Positions 17,346 to 27,852 of a stretch of 64,000 nt of DNA are shown piece after piece (position 1 is the stretch's first letter; every line of letters begins with the position of its first letter). Made by a program: the position numbers and the translations under genes. The notes below the pieces were generated by a model. That model saw only the letters and a list, made by a program, of their open reading frames with translations. It was not told where the DNA came from and made no database searches. The DNA lies in contig CAWIFR010000002.1 in assembly GCA_963835465.1 (NCBI GenBank), positions 62,001 to 126,000 of the forward strand. Reading direction: 5' to 3'. This DNA is from Bog-756 sp963835465. GTDB taxonomy: Bacteria > Actinomycetota > Acidimicrobiia > Acidimicrobiales > RAAP-2.

Positions 17346-18256
17346 GCACCCCGACCGGATCCCGCGCCACCCACGCGGGATCGGTCGACCTCGATCCACC
17401 GCATGTGGCGGTGGTGGAGGCCGTGACCCGCGCCCTGGCCGAGGACCTGCTGCCCCTGGGCGACCTCACCGCGGCGCTGGTCCCGGTGACCACGACGGCC
17501 CGCCTGTCCGTGGTGAGCAGGGCGGTCGGCGTGGTCGCCGGCCGGGCCTGCGCCCTCGAGGCCTTCCGGCAGGTCGACCCCACCCTCGAAGTGGCCTGGC
17601 GCATCGGGGACGGCGGTGCGGTGGCTCCCGGCGATCACGTGGCCGAGGTCATCGGGTCCCTGCGCTCGATCCTCACCGCCGAGCGGACCGTGCTCAACTT
17701 CCTCGGCCACCTGTCCGGTGTGGCCTCATTGACCCGGCAGTACGTGGACGCGGTCGAGGCCGCCAACCCGGCCACCCGGGTGCTGGACACCCGCAAGACG
17801 ACGCCGGGGCTCCGGGCCCTGGAGAAGGCGGCGGTGCGGGCCGGCGGGGGCCACAACCACCGGGCCAGTCTGTCCGACGCCGTGCTGGTCAAGGACAACC
17901 ATCTGGCCGGGCTGTCCATCGGGGACGCGGTGGCCCGGGCCAAGGAGCTTTGGCCCGGTCGGATGGTGGAGGTGGAGTGCGATCACCTCGCGCAAGTGGA
18001 CGAGGCGGCCGCCGCAGGGGCCACCGTGATCATGCTGGACAACATGTCCATCGAACGGGTGGCAGGGTGCGTCTCCCGGCTACGGGCCGACGGTGTCGAC
18101 ACCTTGGTGGAGGTGTCTGGCGGGGTCGACCTGGAGTCCGCACCCAAGTTCGCCACTGCGGGTGCCGATCTCATCTCGGTGGGGGCACTGACTCACTCGG
18201 CACGGGTCCTCGACCTCGGATTCGACCTGACGCCGCAACCCGGCGGGAAGGACTGA
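17342..18256 (+). CDS. nadC: nicotinate-nucleotide pyrophosphorylase (quinolinate phosphoribosyltransferase)
   Basis: NadC converts quinolinate and PRPP to nicotinate mononucleotide. The 304-residue product has ALAEDLLPLGDLTAAL, NFLGHLSGVASLT, TRKTTPGLRALEKAAV with the catalytic Lys, GGGHNHRASLSDAVLVKDNH, and the VEVSGGVD barrel segment. GTG start at 17342 overlaps the nadB stop. It stands 2 bp before coaX. Confidence 0.95.
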   Translation: MSTPTGSRATHAGSVDLDPPHVAVVEAVTRALAEDLLPLGDLTAALVPVTTTARLSVVSRAVGVVAGRACALEAFRQVDPTLEVAWRIGDGGAVAPGDHVAEVIGSLRSILTAERTVLNFLGHLSGVASLTRQYVDAVEAANPATRVLDTRKTTPGLRALEKAAVRAGGGHNHRASLSDAVLVKDNHLAGLSIGDAVARAKELWPGRMVEVECDHLAQVDEAAAAGATVIMLDNMSIERVAGCVSRLRADGVDTLVEVSGGVDLESAPKFATAGADLISVGALTHSARVLDLGFDLTPQPGGKD

Positions 18257-18258
18257 CC

Positions 18259-19077
18259 ATGCTCCTCGCCATCGACGTCGGCAACACCGAGACGGTGGTC
18301 GGACTGTTCGCCGACGATCCTTCCGAGTCCGCGGGGGCCACCGGGCCCAGGGACGGAAACGAACCCACCGGGCTCGCCCACCACTGGCGGCTGTCCACCG
18401 TGGCCGAGCGCACGGCCGACGAGCACGCCCTGCTCCTCACGCAACTGTTGGACCTGGACGGGCTGGACATCGACCGGGCGGTGACGGGCATCGCCGTCAC
18501 CTCGTCGGTCCCCTTGGTCACGGCCAACCTCCGCCAGATGGTCGCCCGGTGGTTCGATGTCCCCGCGGTGGTGCTGGAGCCCGGCGTGCGGAGCGGCATG
18601 CCCATCCTCTACGACAATCCGAAGGAGGTTGGAGCCGACCGGATTGCCAATGCCGTCGGCGCCCACGACCTGTTCGGGGGACCCTGTGTGGTCGTCGACC
18701 TGGGCACCGCCACCACCTTCGACGCCATCTCAGCCGCCGGCGAATACCTGGGCGGGGCCATCACCCCGGGCGTGGCCATCAGCCTCGACGCCCTCTTCGC
18801 CCATGCCGCCGCCCTCCGACGGGTCGAGTTGGTGGAGCCCCGGAGCGTCATCGGCAAGTCGACGGTGGAGTCGATCCAGTCCGGCGCCCTCTACGGTTTC
18901 GCCGGCCAGGTCGACGGACTGTGCCGCCGCTTCGCCGCCGTCCTGGGCGAGTGCACCGTCGTGGCCACCGGGGGCCTCTCCGAGCTCATCTCGCCCTACG
19001 CCGAGGAGATCGAGTACGTCGAGCCTTGGCTGACCCTGCACGGCCTACGCATCATCTTCGACCGCAACCAGCCCTAA
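18259..19077 (+). CDS. coaX: type III pantothenate kinase
   Basis: CoaX phosphorylates pantothenate, the first step of CoA synthesis, and is resistant to CoA feedback. The 272-residue ASKHA-fold protein has MLLAIDVGNTETVVGLF, YDNPKEVGADRIANAVGAH, VVDLGTATTFDAI, GAITPGVAISLDALF and STVESIQSGALYGF. It ends the panC-nadB-nadC-coaX run. No terminator stem is evident within the 155 bp after its stop. Confidence 0.95.
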   Translation: MLLAIDVGNTETVVGLFADDPSESAGATGPRDGNEPTGLAHHWRLSTVAERTADEHALLLTQLLDLDGLDIDRAVTGIAVTSSVPLVTANLRQMVARWFDVPAVVLEPGVRSGMPILYDNPKEVGADRIANAVGAHDLFGGPCVVVDLGTATTFDAISAAGEYLGGAITPGVAISLDALFAHAAALRRVELVEPRSVIGKSTVESIQSGALYGFAGQVDGLCRRFAAVLGECTVVATGGLSELISPYAEEIEYVEPWLTLHGLRIIFDRNQP

Positions 19078-19233
19078 TGGGGATCGACCATTTCATTCCC
19101 TATGGAGTGAGGCTGGTTGCCGGCCGCCATAGGTGAGCACTGTGTCAGCCCTGGGCCTCCAGTCCCACGCCTAGATCGTGCCCCTGTTGGTCGGTGAGGT
19201 CTAGGCGGTAGGGACCGGCCCGGGGGGCCACGT

Positions 19234-20778
19234 TCAGACCGGTGCCTCAAGGGCGAGTCGAGGCTCCCGGGTGGGGGGCTGATGGTCCCAGAGGTCGGCC
19301 AGCAGATCGCTCCGCACGGCGGCCAGGGCCGGGTCGTCCCACCGGTTGACCTGCTGGAAGGGGTCGTCATCGAGGTCGTAGAGTTCGCCCTCGGTGCCGT
19401 CGTGGGAGGTTCCCGGCCGGTAGGCGCTGCAGACCCAGTGGTCCCGCATGACCGTGCGCAGGTGGACCTCGGTGCCGAAGAGCTCGCTGTCCCACTCCGT
19501 CAGCACTCGCTCGAAGCCCCGGGCCTCGGCATCGGCGTCGTCCACCGGCAGCGACCCGCCCTGCATCCAGGCGGGAGGGTGGATCCCGGCGATGGCGCAG
19601 AACGTCGGCGCCAGATCGACCAGACCCACCGGGCGGGTCACCACCGCCGGGGCAGCCCCGGCGGTCGGGGCCGGGCGCCAGACCAGGGGCAGCCGCATGA
19701 GGGCGTCCACGTGGTAGGGGCCCTTGAACAGCAACCCGAAGTCCCCCTGGAGTTCCCCGTGGTCGGTGGTGAAGACCACGTCGAGGTCGTCGGCCCACCC
19801 CCGCTCGGCGATGTGCCCGAGCACGCGGCCCAGGGCCTCGTCGATCAGCTCGCACTCCACGGCGTTGCGGGCGTTGACCTCGCGGACCTGATCGGGTGTG
19901 AGGGTGGCCGGGACCCAGTCCGCCGGGGCCTCGTAGTTGGACACCAGCGTCCCGTCGTACCAGAGCCGCCAGTGCCGGGGCTTGGCGTCGAGGATGGCCT
20001 CTCGCCGCGTCCGGTCCTCGGGGTATCCGGCCGGCAGTGGTACCTCCCGCCAGTCGATGCGGCCCACCTCGGATTCGGGAGGATCCCAGGGGTGATGGGG
20101 ATCGGGGAAGCTCATCCAGCAGAACCAGTCCTCGTCAGCCCCGACGGTGTCCAACCAGGCCATGGTTCGATCGGCCACCCAGTCGGTGTGGTAGAGGTCA
20201 CGGTCGACCGGATTGACCTTCACCTGGGGCGCGTCGGTGTCCCCGCCGCCGGCCGCGTTGACCTGGAGTGAGGCGTCGAGGGCCGGGTAGAACCCACCCA
20301 GCACCTCGGGGTGCTCGGCCATCAGCCAGCGGGCGTAGTGGAGAGGTCCCATCACCCCGTGGGTGGCCAGCTCCAGGTGTTCGAAGCCACGGTGGACGCC
20401 GCCGACGGGCTCGGTGCCCGTCTGGGCCAGGGAGTTCTCCTCGAACCGGAAGAAGGGGTCGAGGAACGGTTCGAAGTGGGCCTTCCCGATGAGGGAGGTG
20501 CGGTAGCCGGCGCGGTGGAGTTCCTCGGCCACCGAGGGGGCGTCGGCCGGCAGGGGCACCCCGTTCATCCACACGCCGTGGGTACTTGGGTGCTGGCCGG
20601 TCAGGATGGTCGACCGGGACGGCATGCACACGACGGACTGGGGATGAGCCCGCTCGAAGCGGATGCCCTCGGCGGCGAGGCGGTCCACGACCGGGGTCCG
20701 GCCGAGGAGGCCGCCGTTGCAGCCGAGGGTGTCATAGCGCTGCTGGTCGGTGGTGACCAGGAGGATCTTTCGGCCCAT
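19234..20778 (-). CDS. sulfatase-family hydrolase
   Basis: The 514-residue protein is an alkaline-phosphatase-superfamily sulfatase. The N-terminal metal Asp is in LLVTTDQQRYDTLGC. C51 in CMPSRSTILTGQHPSTHGVW is in the C-x-P-S-R formylglycine motif, and DVVFTTDHGELQGD holds the late metal ligands. No signal peptide is seen, so it is likely cytosolic or exported by another route. The related phosphonate monoester hydrolases share this fold and motif, so the substrate is open. Its start overlaps the stop of the upstream SRPBCC gene; the pair is one operon. Confidence 0.87.
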   Translation of the reverse strand: MGRKILLVTTDQQRYDTLGCNGGLLGRTPVVDRLAAEGIRFERAHPQSVVCMPSRSTILTGQHPSTHGVWMNGVPLPADAPSVAEELHRAGYRTSLIGKAHFEPFLDPFFRFEENSLAQTGTEPVGGVHRGFEHLELATHGVMGPLHYARWLMAEHPEVLGGFYPALDASLQVNAAGGGDTDAPQVKVNPVDRDLYHTDWVADRTMAWLDTVGADEDWFCWMSFPDPHHPWDPPESEVGRIDWREVPLPAGYPEDRTRREAILDAKPRHWRLWYDGTLVSNYEAPADWVPATLTPDQVREVNARNAVECELIDEALGRVLGHIAERGWADDLDVVFTTDHGELQGDFGLLFKGPYHVDALMRLPLVWRPAPTAGAAPAVVTRPVGLVDLAPTFCAIAGIHPPAWMQGGSLPVDDADAEARGFERVLTEWDSELFGTEVHLRTVMRDHWVCSAYRPGTSHDGTEGELYDLDDDPFQQVNRWDDPALAAVRSDLLADLWDHQPPTREPRLALEAPV

Positions 20779-21224
20779 CAGCGGGCTCCCTTCGTTGGCG
20801 GGGCGGGCGGGGCGGGGAGGTGGTGAGGGCGGCCCAGCCGGTCAGCTAGGCCCTCGAGCCCGGCGCGGGCCGCGCCCCCGATGACCAGGGCCAACGGGGC
20901 GGGATCGGCATCCACGGCGTAGACGGTGAGGCATGTGCCATCTCCCAGGTCATGGACGTCGATGGTGCTGAGGTGCTCGGCGAACATCGGTGCGGTGATC
21001 CGGTACTGGAAACGGCGGAGGACGTTGTCGATGGTGAGCAGCTGCTCGGGCATGGGGATGCCCGAGCCGGTGACGACCACGCGCTGGTCGCCGTCCACCG
21101 TCGACGAGGCGATGCCCGGGAACCATTCGTGGACCCGTTCGGGCGCTCCCACCAGGGCCCACACTTCGTCGGGAGGCCAGGACAGCCGGACGGCGTGGCG
21201 GGCGCTACCCCGTTTGGCCGTCAT
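20778..21224 (-). CDS. SRPBCC-family (polyketide cyclase-like) protein
   Basis: The 148-residue protein has the START/Bet v1-like signature: RHAVRLSWPPDEVWALVGAP, VHEWFPGI, a central run of strands (RRFQYRITAP, HLSTIDVHDLGDGTCLTVYA) and a long C-terminal helix (GGAARAGLEGLADRLG). It is translationally coupled to the sulfatase. The ligand is unknown. Confidence 0.8.
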   Translation of the reverse strand: MTAKRGSARHAVRLSWPPDEVWALVGAPERVHEWFPGIASSTVDGDQRVVVTGSGIPMPEQLLTIDNVLRRFQYRITAPMFAEHLSTIDVHDLGDGTCLTVYAVDADPAPLALVIGGAARAGLEGLADRLGRPHHLPAPPAPPTKGAR

Positions 21225-21455
21225 CCCGCGACGGGGGAGGGGTGGGAGGGGGGCGTCGATGGTGGCGGGGCCATGGTGGTGGCGAGGCTAGCGTCCAGCG
21301 GGGACAAGGCCGGGGCTGACGGGCCGGCGGGTGCTCGGACCGACCGACTGTCCTCATCGCCTCCTAACAACCGCATCACGCATCGCACATCTCGTCGAGC
21401 GATAACTAGGGGTACGGGCCGGAACCACCGGTGCCGATCAGGAGGTAGTACAGCA
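21225..21455. other. intergenic region between divergent genes
   Basis: It holds the leaders of the SRPBCC gene (minus) and the small secreted protein (plus). A strong AGGAGGT (about 21440-21446) precedes the ATG at 21456. A GATAACTAGGGGTACGG segment near 21400 is locally AT-richer and may hold the -10 for the plus-strand gene, but no -35 stands out. Confidence 0.4.
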
Positions 21456-21860
21456 ATGAAGCAGGTCTTTCCCACCGCCAAGAAAATGATCGTCGGCGTG
21501 GTGGCTGTGGGGGCACTCTCCCTCGGCGCCGCCGGCATGGCCGGAGCGGCCACCCCGGCCACGTCCGGTGCCTCGACTCCGGCTGCCACCCGTCTGGCCA
21601 AGTTCAACTGCGACAACGCAACCAAGGTGCTGGACAGGATCCAGAAGGGTGAGGCGTCCATCGCCGCCGGACTCCCCAAGCTGACGGCGGCCCAGGCCAA
21701 GGCCGCCGCCGCCGGCAACACCAAGCGGGCTGACCGACTCCAGAAGCGAATCACCCGGCTGGAGAGTGCCGCGTTCAAGACCCACCTGGACAAGGCGGCC
21801 TCGGCCATCGAGGCCAAGTGCAATGTGGCTGCTCCCGGGAGCTCCACGCCGGCCAGCTGA
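21456..21860 (+). CDS. small secreted alanine-rich helical protein
   Basis: The 134-residue product begins with a clear signal peptide (MKQVFPTAKKMIVGVVAVGA then a hydrophobic stretch ending AGAA near 31). The mature part is charged and helical (NCDNATKVLDRIQKGEASIA, AKAAAAGNTKRADRLQKRIT) with two cysteines, at about 53 and 126, that could form one disulfide. A Ser/Thr/Ala-rich tail follows. I recognise no named family. Strong SD AGGAGGT with 9-nt spacing indicates good expression. Confidence 0.75.
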   Translation: MKQVFPTAKKMIVGVVAVGALSLGAAGMAGAATPATSGASTPAATRLAKFNCDNATKVLDRIQKGEASIAAGLPKLTAAQAKAAAAGNTKRADRLQKRITRLESAAFKTHLDKAASAIEAKCNVAAPGSSTPAS

Positions 21861-21950
21861 TCTGGCGGGAGGCGGCGCCCACCGGACGGTCGGTCGACGA
21901 GGAGTCGGCCGGCCGTCCCGGCGCGCCCGGGCACCGACGCCCGCGGGAGC

Positions 21951-22928
21951 TCAGCCGACGGGTAGGTCGTCCACCAGGGAGTGAGCGAGGTTGGTGAACG
22001 CCTCGGCGAGCTCGGGGGACGGACCCGATCCCGCGGCCGCGGCGGCCTGCTCGGCGTAGCGGCGGGCCACTTCCACCGAGCCTCCGATGGCCCCCGATGC
22101 GGCGACGATGCCCCGTGCCTTGTCGCGCTCGGGCTGGCCCAGGGGCTGTCCCAGCAAGGGGCTCAGCTCGGGGCCGGCCTCGGGATCGGCCAGCGCCAGC
22201 AGCACCGGAAGGGTGTAGATCCCTTCGGCCAGGTCCTGGCCGGCCGGCTTGCCCAGTTCGGCCTCGGTGCCGATGACATCGAGAATGTCGTCACGGACCT
22301 GGAAGATCATGCCGAACGAACGGCCGAAGTCGGTGAAGGCGTCAACCTGCCGACGGGGCAGGCCCCCGGTCAGGGCCCCGATCCGACAGGAGGTGGCCAT
22401 CAGTGAGGCGGTCTTGCCGGCGATGGCGTCCGAGTACTCGTCCCGGCTCCGGCCCACCCGGAACGCGGCATGGACCTCGGCGACCTGGCCCCGGCACAGC
22501 TGGCCCAGCGTGGCGGCCAGGAGGGCGGCGATCTCTGTGCCCAGGCCGGCGGCGATCTCGGCCGAGCGGGCCAGGAGGAAGTCACCGGCCACTATGGCCA
22601 CCAGGTTGCCGAACCGGGCGTTGACACTCTCCACGTTCCGACGCACCGTGGCCTCGTCCATGACGTCGTCGTGATAGAGCGAGGCCAGATGGACGAGCTC
22701 GACGGCCACGGCCCCTAGCAGATCCTCCCGGGCGGCCTCTTTCGTGCCCGACGTGGCGGTGGCCAGGGCCAATACCGGACGGAGCCGCTTGCCGCCGGCC
22801 GCCAGGAGGTGGGTGGTGACCTCGTCGAGGAAGCCGTCCCCGGTCACCACTGACTCCACGAGCAGGGGCTCGAGGCGCTGCAGTTGATCTTCGAGTGCGG
22901 GGAGCCCGAGGAGTTCGACGACGTTCAC
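21951..22928 (-). CDS. trans-polyprenyl diphosphate synthase
   Basis: The 325-residue isoprenoid synthase makes a long prenyl chain (probably for menaquinone) by adding isopentenyl diphosphate units. The first aspartate-rich motif is in SLYHDDVMDEAT (near 89-93), of the DDxxD type, and the second is FQVRDDILDV. TGGKRLRPVLAL-like AAGGKRLRPVLALAT and GKTASLMATSCRIGA are also present. It resembles GrcC/HepT/IspB proteins; chain length cannot be read safely. It is divergent from clpC. Confidence 0.9.
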   Translation of the reverse strand: MNVVELLGLPALEDQLQRLEPLLVESVVTGDGFLDEVTTHLLAAGGKRLRPVLALATATSGTKEAAREDLLGAVAVELVHLASLYHDDVMDEATVRRNVESVNARFGNLVAIVAGDFLLARSAEIAAGLGTEIAALLAATLGQLCRGQVAEVHAAFRVGRSRDEYSDAIAGKTASLMATSCRIGALTGGLPRRQVDAFTDFGRSFGMIFQVRDDILDVIGTEAELGKPAGQDLAEGIYTLPVLLALADPEAGPELSPLLGQPLGQPERDKARGIVAASGAIGGSVEVARRYAEQAAAAAGSGPSPELAEAFTNLAHSLVDDLPVG

Positions 22929-23059
22929 TTCCTACAGACGATAGGCCAGGATGCCGATGGGGGAGAAAATGGATCGGATTCTGGGTGCGTGCGGGTGTGG
23001 GCGCCACCGGTACCTGTAGACTTCGTGTTCAGTTGCTGACCGCGGATGGAGGCGGTGGA

Positions 23060-25618
<2,559 letters not shown>

Positions 25619-25643
25619 CCGGTCGGCCACCGACGCTGACGGT

Positions 25644-25676
25644 GATCACCCCGCCCGGAGTTCCGGTGGGGTGATC
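25644..25676 (+). terminator. stem-loop terminator after clpC
   Basis: GATCACCCC (25644-25652) pairs perfectly with GGGGTGATC (25668-25676), and the loop contains a further CCGG/CCGG pairing. There is no long T-run, as is common in high-GC actinobacteria. Confidence 0.65.
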
Positions 25677-26398
25677 CTGGCTCGCCCACCGGGCTCTCGG
25701 CTCAGTGCGCTGCTCGGGTGCGCCTGTCCTCACCCAGGCCCTGATCACGCCTCAGAGCCGCCCGGCGACGCGGGCCCGACCAGCTGACCGGCGGGACGGG
25801 CCGAGCTGTTCGTGGGGACGGCATGGCCAACGGTCACCCAGCCCGTCACACCCAGTCCCTACCATCGGGGAATGTTGCGTCCTGAAAACTGGACCAGACC
25901 CGCGGGTGCAAGTCCCGCCTGGGTAATCGCCGGAGAGCCCAGTAGTAGGCCCCGGTCCGTCGGAGAGATCCGGCTGGCTGAGCGGGGTGTCAAAAGCCAC
26001 TTTGGGGTGGCAGATAGCCTCATTGGAGGGAGCAAGCGTGCGGGCCGTAGTGCCACCAGGCACGAGTCCCGCAGCCTCGTCATATGCACAACGGAGGAGC
26101 CGAGCCGCTCATTTCACGGTGAAGGCAGCATTCGACCTACCGGCGTCCCGGACATGCCCTTGGTCGAGTCCTCCCGGGGTACGGGGAGCGGCACGTACGC
26201 ACGGTGTGGTTCGGGACAGGAGAGACCCGTCTTTCCAGCCTTGTCAGCAAAGACCGTCCGGATAAGCCAGTGGTGAAACTGGACGGAGGGAAGCGGGAGT
26301 CCGACGGGGTCGTAGTACTGCCGATCGCCGGGATGAACCCGGTAGGAGGGAAGGGCCCCGACTTCGGTCACGCCGGGAACAGAGGAACGAGTGAGGGC

Positions 26399-27742
26399 AT
26401 GGCTGGGACCGCTCAGGCCATCTCCCCCCTGGGATATCCGTCCCAGGTGAAAGTTCGACGCCTCCAGAACCGGCTATGGGCTGCGGCCAAGCAGTCTGAG
26501 GGTCGGCGTTTCCACGCCCTGTATGACCGCATCTACAGGGGCGACATCCTCTGGGAGGCGTGGGGACGTGTCCGAGCCAATCGTGGAGCTGCCGGGGTCG
26601 ATGGTCTGACCCTGGCAGAAGTGGAGGACGACTACGGGGTCGAGCGCATGCTCACCGAACTCCGGGACGCCCTCCGTGCGGGCAACTACCGCCCGGCACC
26701 AGTCCGCCGGGTGGAGATTCCCAAGGCCGACGGCACGAAGCGGCCATTGGGTATCCCGACGGTCAAGGACCGGGTGGTCCAGCAGGCCACGAAGCTCGTC
26801 CTCGAGCCCATCTTCGAGGCCGACTTCTTGGACTGCAGCTTCGGGTTCCGCCCGAAGCGCTCGGCCATCCAAGCCCTGGAAACCATCCGGGTGGCGTTCC
26901 CGAGAGGACGAACGTTCGTCTTCGAGGCCGACATCCAGAACTTCTTCGGCGAGATCGATCATGAGCGAATGTTGTCGCTGGTCGGACTCAGGGTCTCTGA
27001 CCGACGGGTGCTCAAACTGCTTCGGCTGTGGCTGCGGGCAGGGGTGTTGGACCAGGGGGTGGTGTCCGAGTCGGTCACCGGCACTCCTCAGGGCGGGGTC
27101 ATCTCTCCGCTCCTGGCCAACAGCTACCTGCACGCCTTCGACCGGGCCTGGGCCGAGTCCGGCACCGGGGATCTCGTCGGCTACGCGGACGACTTCGTGG
27201 TGCTGTGCACGTCCCAGAGCCAAGCCGAGGAGGCTCAGCGGCGGGCGACCGCCATCCTGGGCGTCCTCGGACTCGACCTCCATCCGGACAAGACCCGTGT
27301 GGTCGACCTCCGGGAGGGGCGAGAGGGCTTTGACTTCCTCGGGTGTCACCTCCGTGCCCGCATGTCCGGCAAGCTCTGGGAGCAGAAGCGGATCATCCGC
27401 TACTACCTCCACCGCTGGCCGTCTCTGCGGTCCATGAAGCGTGCCCGAGCAAGAATCAAGGCCATGACCGGTCGGAGTCAGGTCGGCATGGAGCTGGAGT
27501 CGGTGATTCACCGACTCAACCTGTTCCTCCGGGGATGGGGCGGCTACTTCCGAAACGGGAATGCGGCTGACAAGTTCATCTCCATGGACCGCTATGTAGC
27601 GTGGCGGCTGAGGCGCTTGCTCATCAAGAAGCGTGGCCGCAACCTGCGAGCGGGCCAGGCACGTCCTTGGACCCGCACCTGGTTCCACGACCAGGGCCTG
27701 CACAAGCTCATGGGCACTATCCGATACCCGAAGGCAGCGTAA
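26399..27742 (+). CDS. ltrA: group II intron reverse transcriptase/maturase
   Basis: The 447-residue protein helps the intron fold and copies it during retrohoming. Reverse transcriptase blocks are clear: KADGTKRPLGIPTVKDRVVQ, DFLDCSFGFRPKRSAIQAL, FEADIQNFFGEIDHERM, TPQGGVISPLLANSYL and the catalytic GYADDFVVLC (near 260). The maturase X domain follows (HRLNLFLRGWGGYFRNGN), then RWRLRR-like basic residues. No HNH endonuclease domain follows, so mobility would rely on nicked or single-stranded targets. ATG at 26399 is preferred; the open frame continues upstream into ribozyme sequence without protein character. Confidence 0.93.
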   Translation: MAGTAQAISPLGYPSQVKVRRLQNRLWAAAKQSEGRRFHALYDRIYRGDILWEAWGRVRANRGAAGVDGLTLAEVEDDYGVERMLTELRDALRAGNYRPAPVRRVEIPKADGTKRPLGIPTVKDRVVQQATKLVLEPIFEADFLDCSFGFRPKRSAIQALETIRVAFPRGRTFVFEADIQNFFGEIDHERMLSLVGLRVSDRRVLKLLRLWLRAGVLDQGVVSESVTGTPQGGVISPLLANSYLHAFDRAWAESGTGDLVGYADDFVVLCTSQSQAEEAQRRATAILGVLGLDLHPDKTRVVDLREGREGFDFLGCHLRARMSGKLWEQKRIIRYYLHRWPSLRSMKRARARIKAMTGRSQVGMELESVIHRLNLFLRGWGGYFRNGNAADKFISMDRYVAWRLRRLLIKKRGRNLRAGQARPWTRTWFHDQGLHKLMGTIRYPKAA

Positions 27743-27764
27743 CCATGTCCAGAAGACAGTCGGT

Positions 27765-27850
27765 GAGCTGTATGCGGGAAAACCGCACGTACAGATCGAA
27801 AGGGGGGTAGGGAACCAGGCTCGCTGTGCGAGTACTGCGCCCCTGACTAC
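27765..27850 (+). ncRNA. group II intron domains V and VI
   Basis: D5 is a 33-34-nt hairpin with the GAGC 5' strand and GAAA tetraloop. D6 pairs the G-run at 27801-27806 with CCCC near 27840-27843 and places A27846 about 5 nt before the 3' splice site. It is the catalytic core of the intron. Confidence 0.8.
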
Positions 27851-27852
27851 CA

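Larger units (their letters stand above)
25874..27850 (+). mobile_element. group II intron, complete, between clpC and radA
   Basis: The ribozyme surrounds an intron-encoded protein. The 5' end is near 25874 (GTTGCG or TTGCG; uncertain by about 5 nt), followed by structured domain I sequence (GGGTGCAAGTCCCGCC). Domain V is at 27765-27797: GAGCTGTATGCGG, a GAAA loop and the complementary 3' strand. Domain VI follows, with a bulged branch-point A candidate at 27846, and the 3' end is ...GACTAC at 27850 (an AY end). Length is about 1.98 kb. Both ends and D5/D6 look intact, so it may still splice. The 3' exon begins CA-ATG of radA. Confidence 0.85.
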
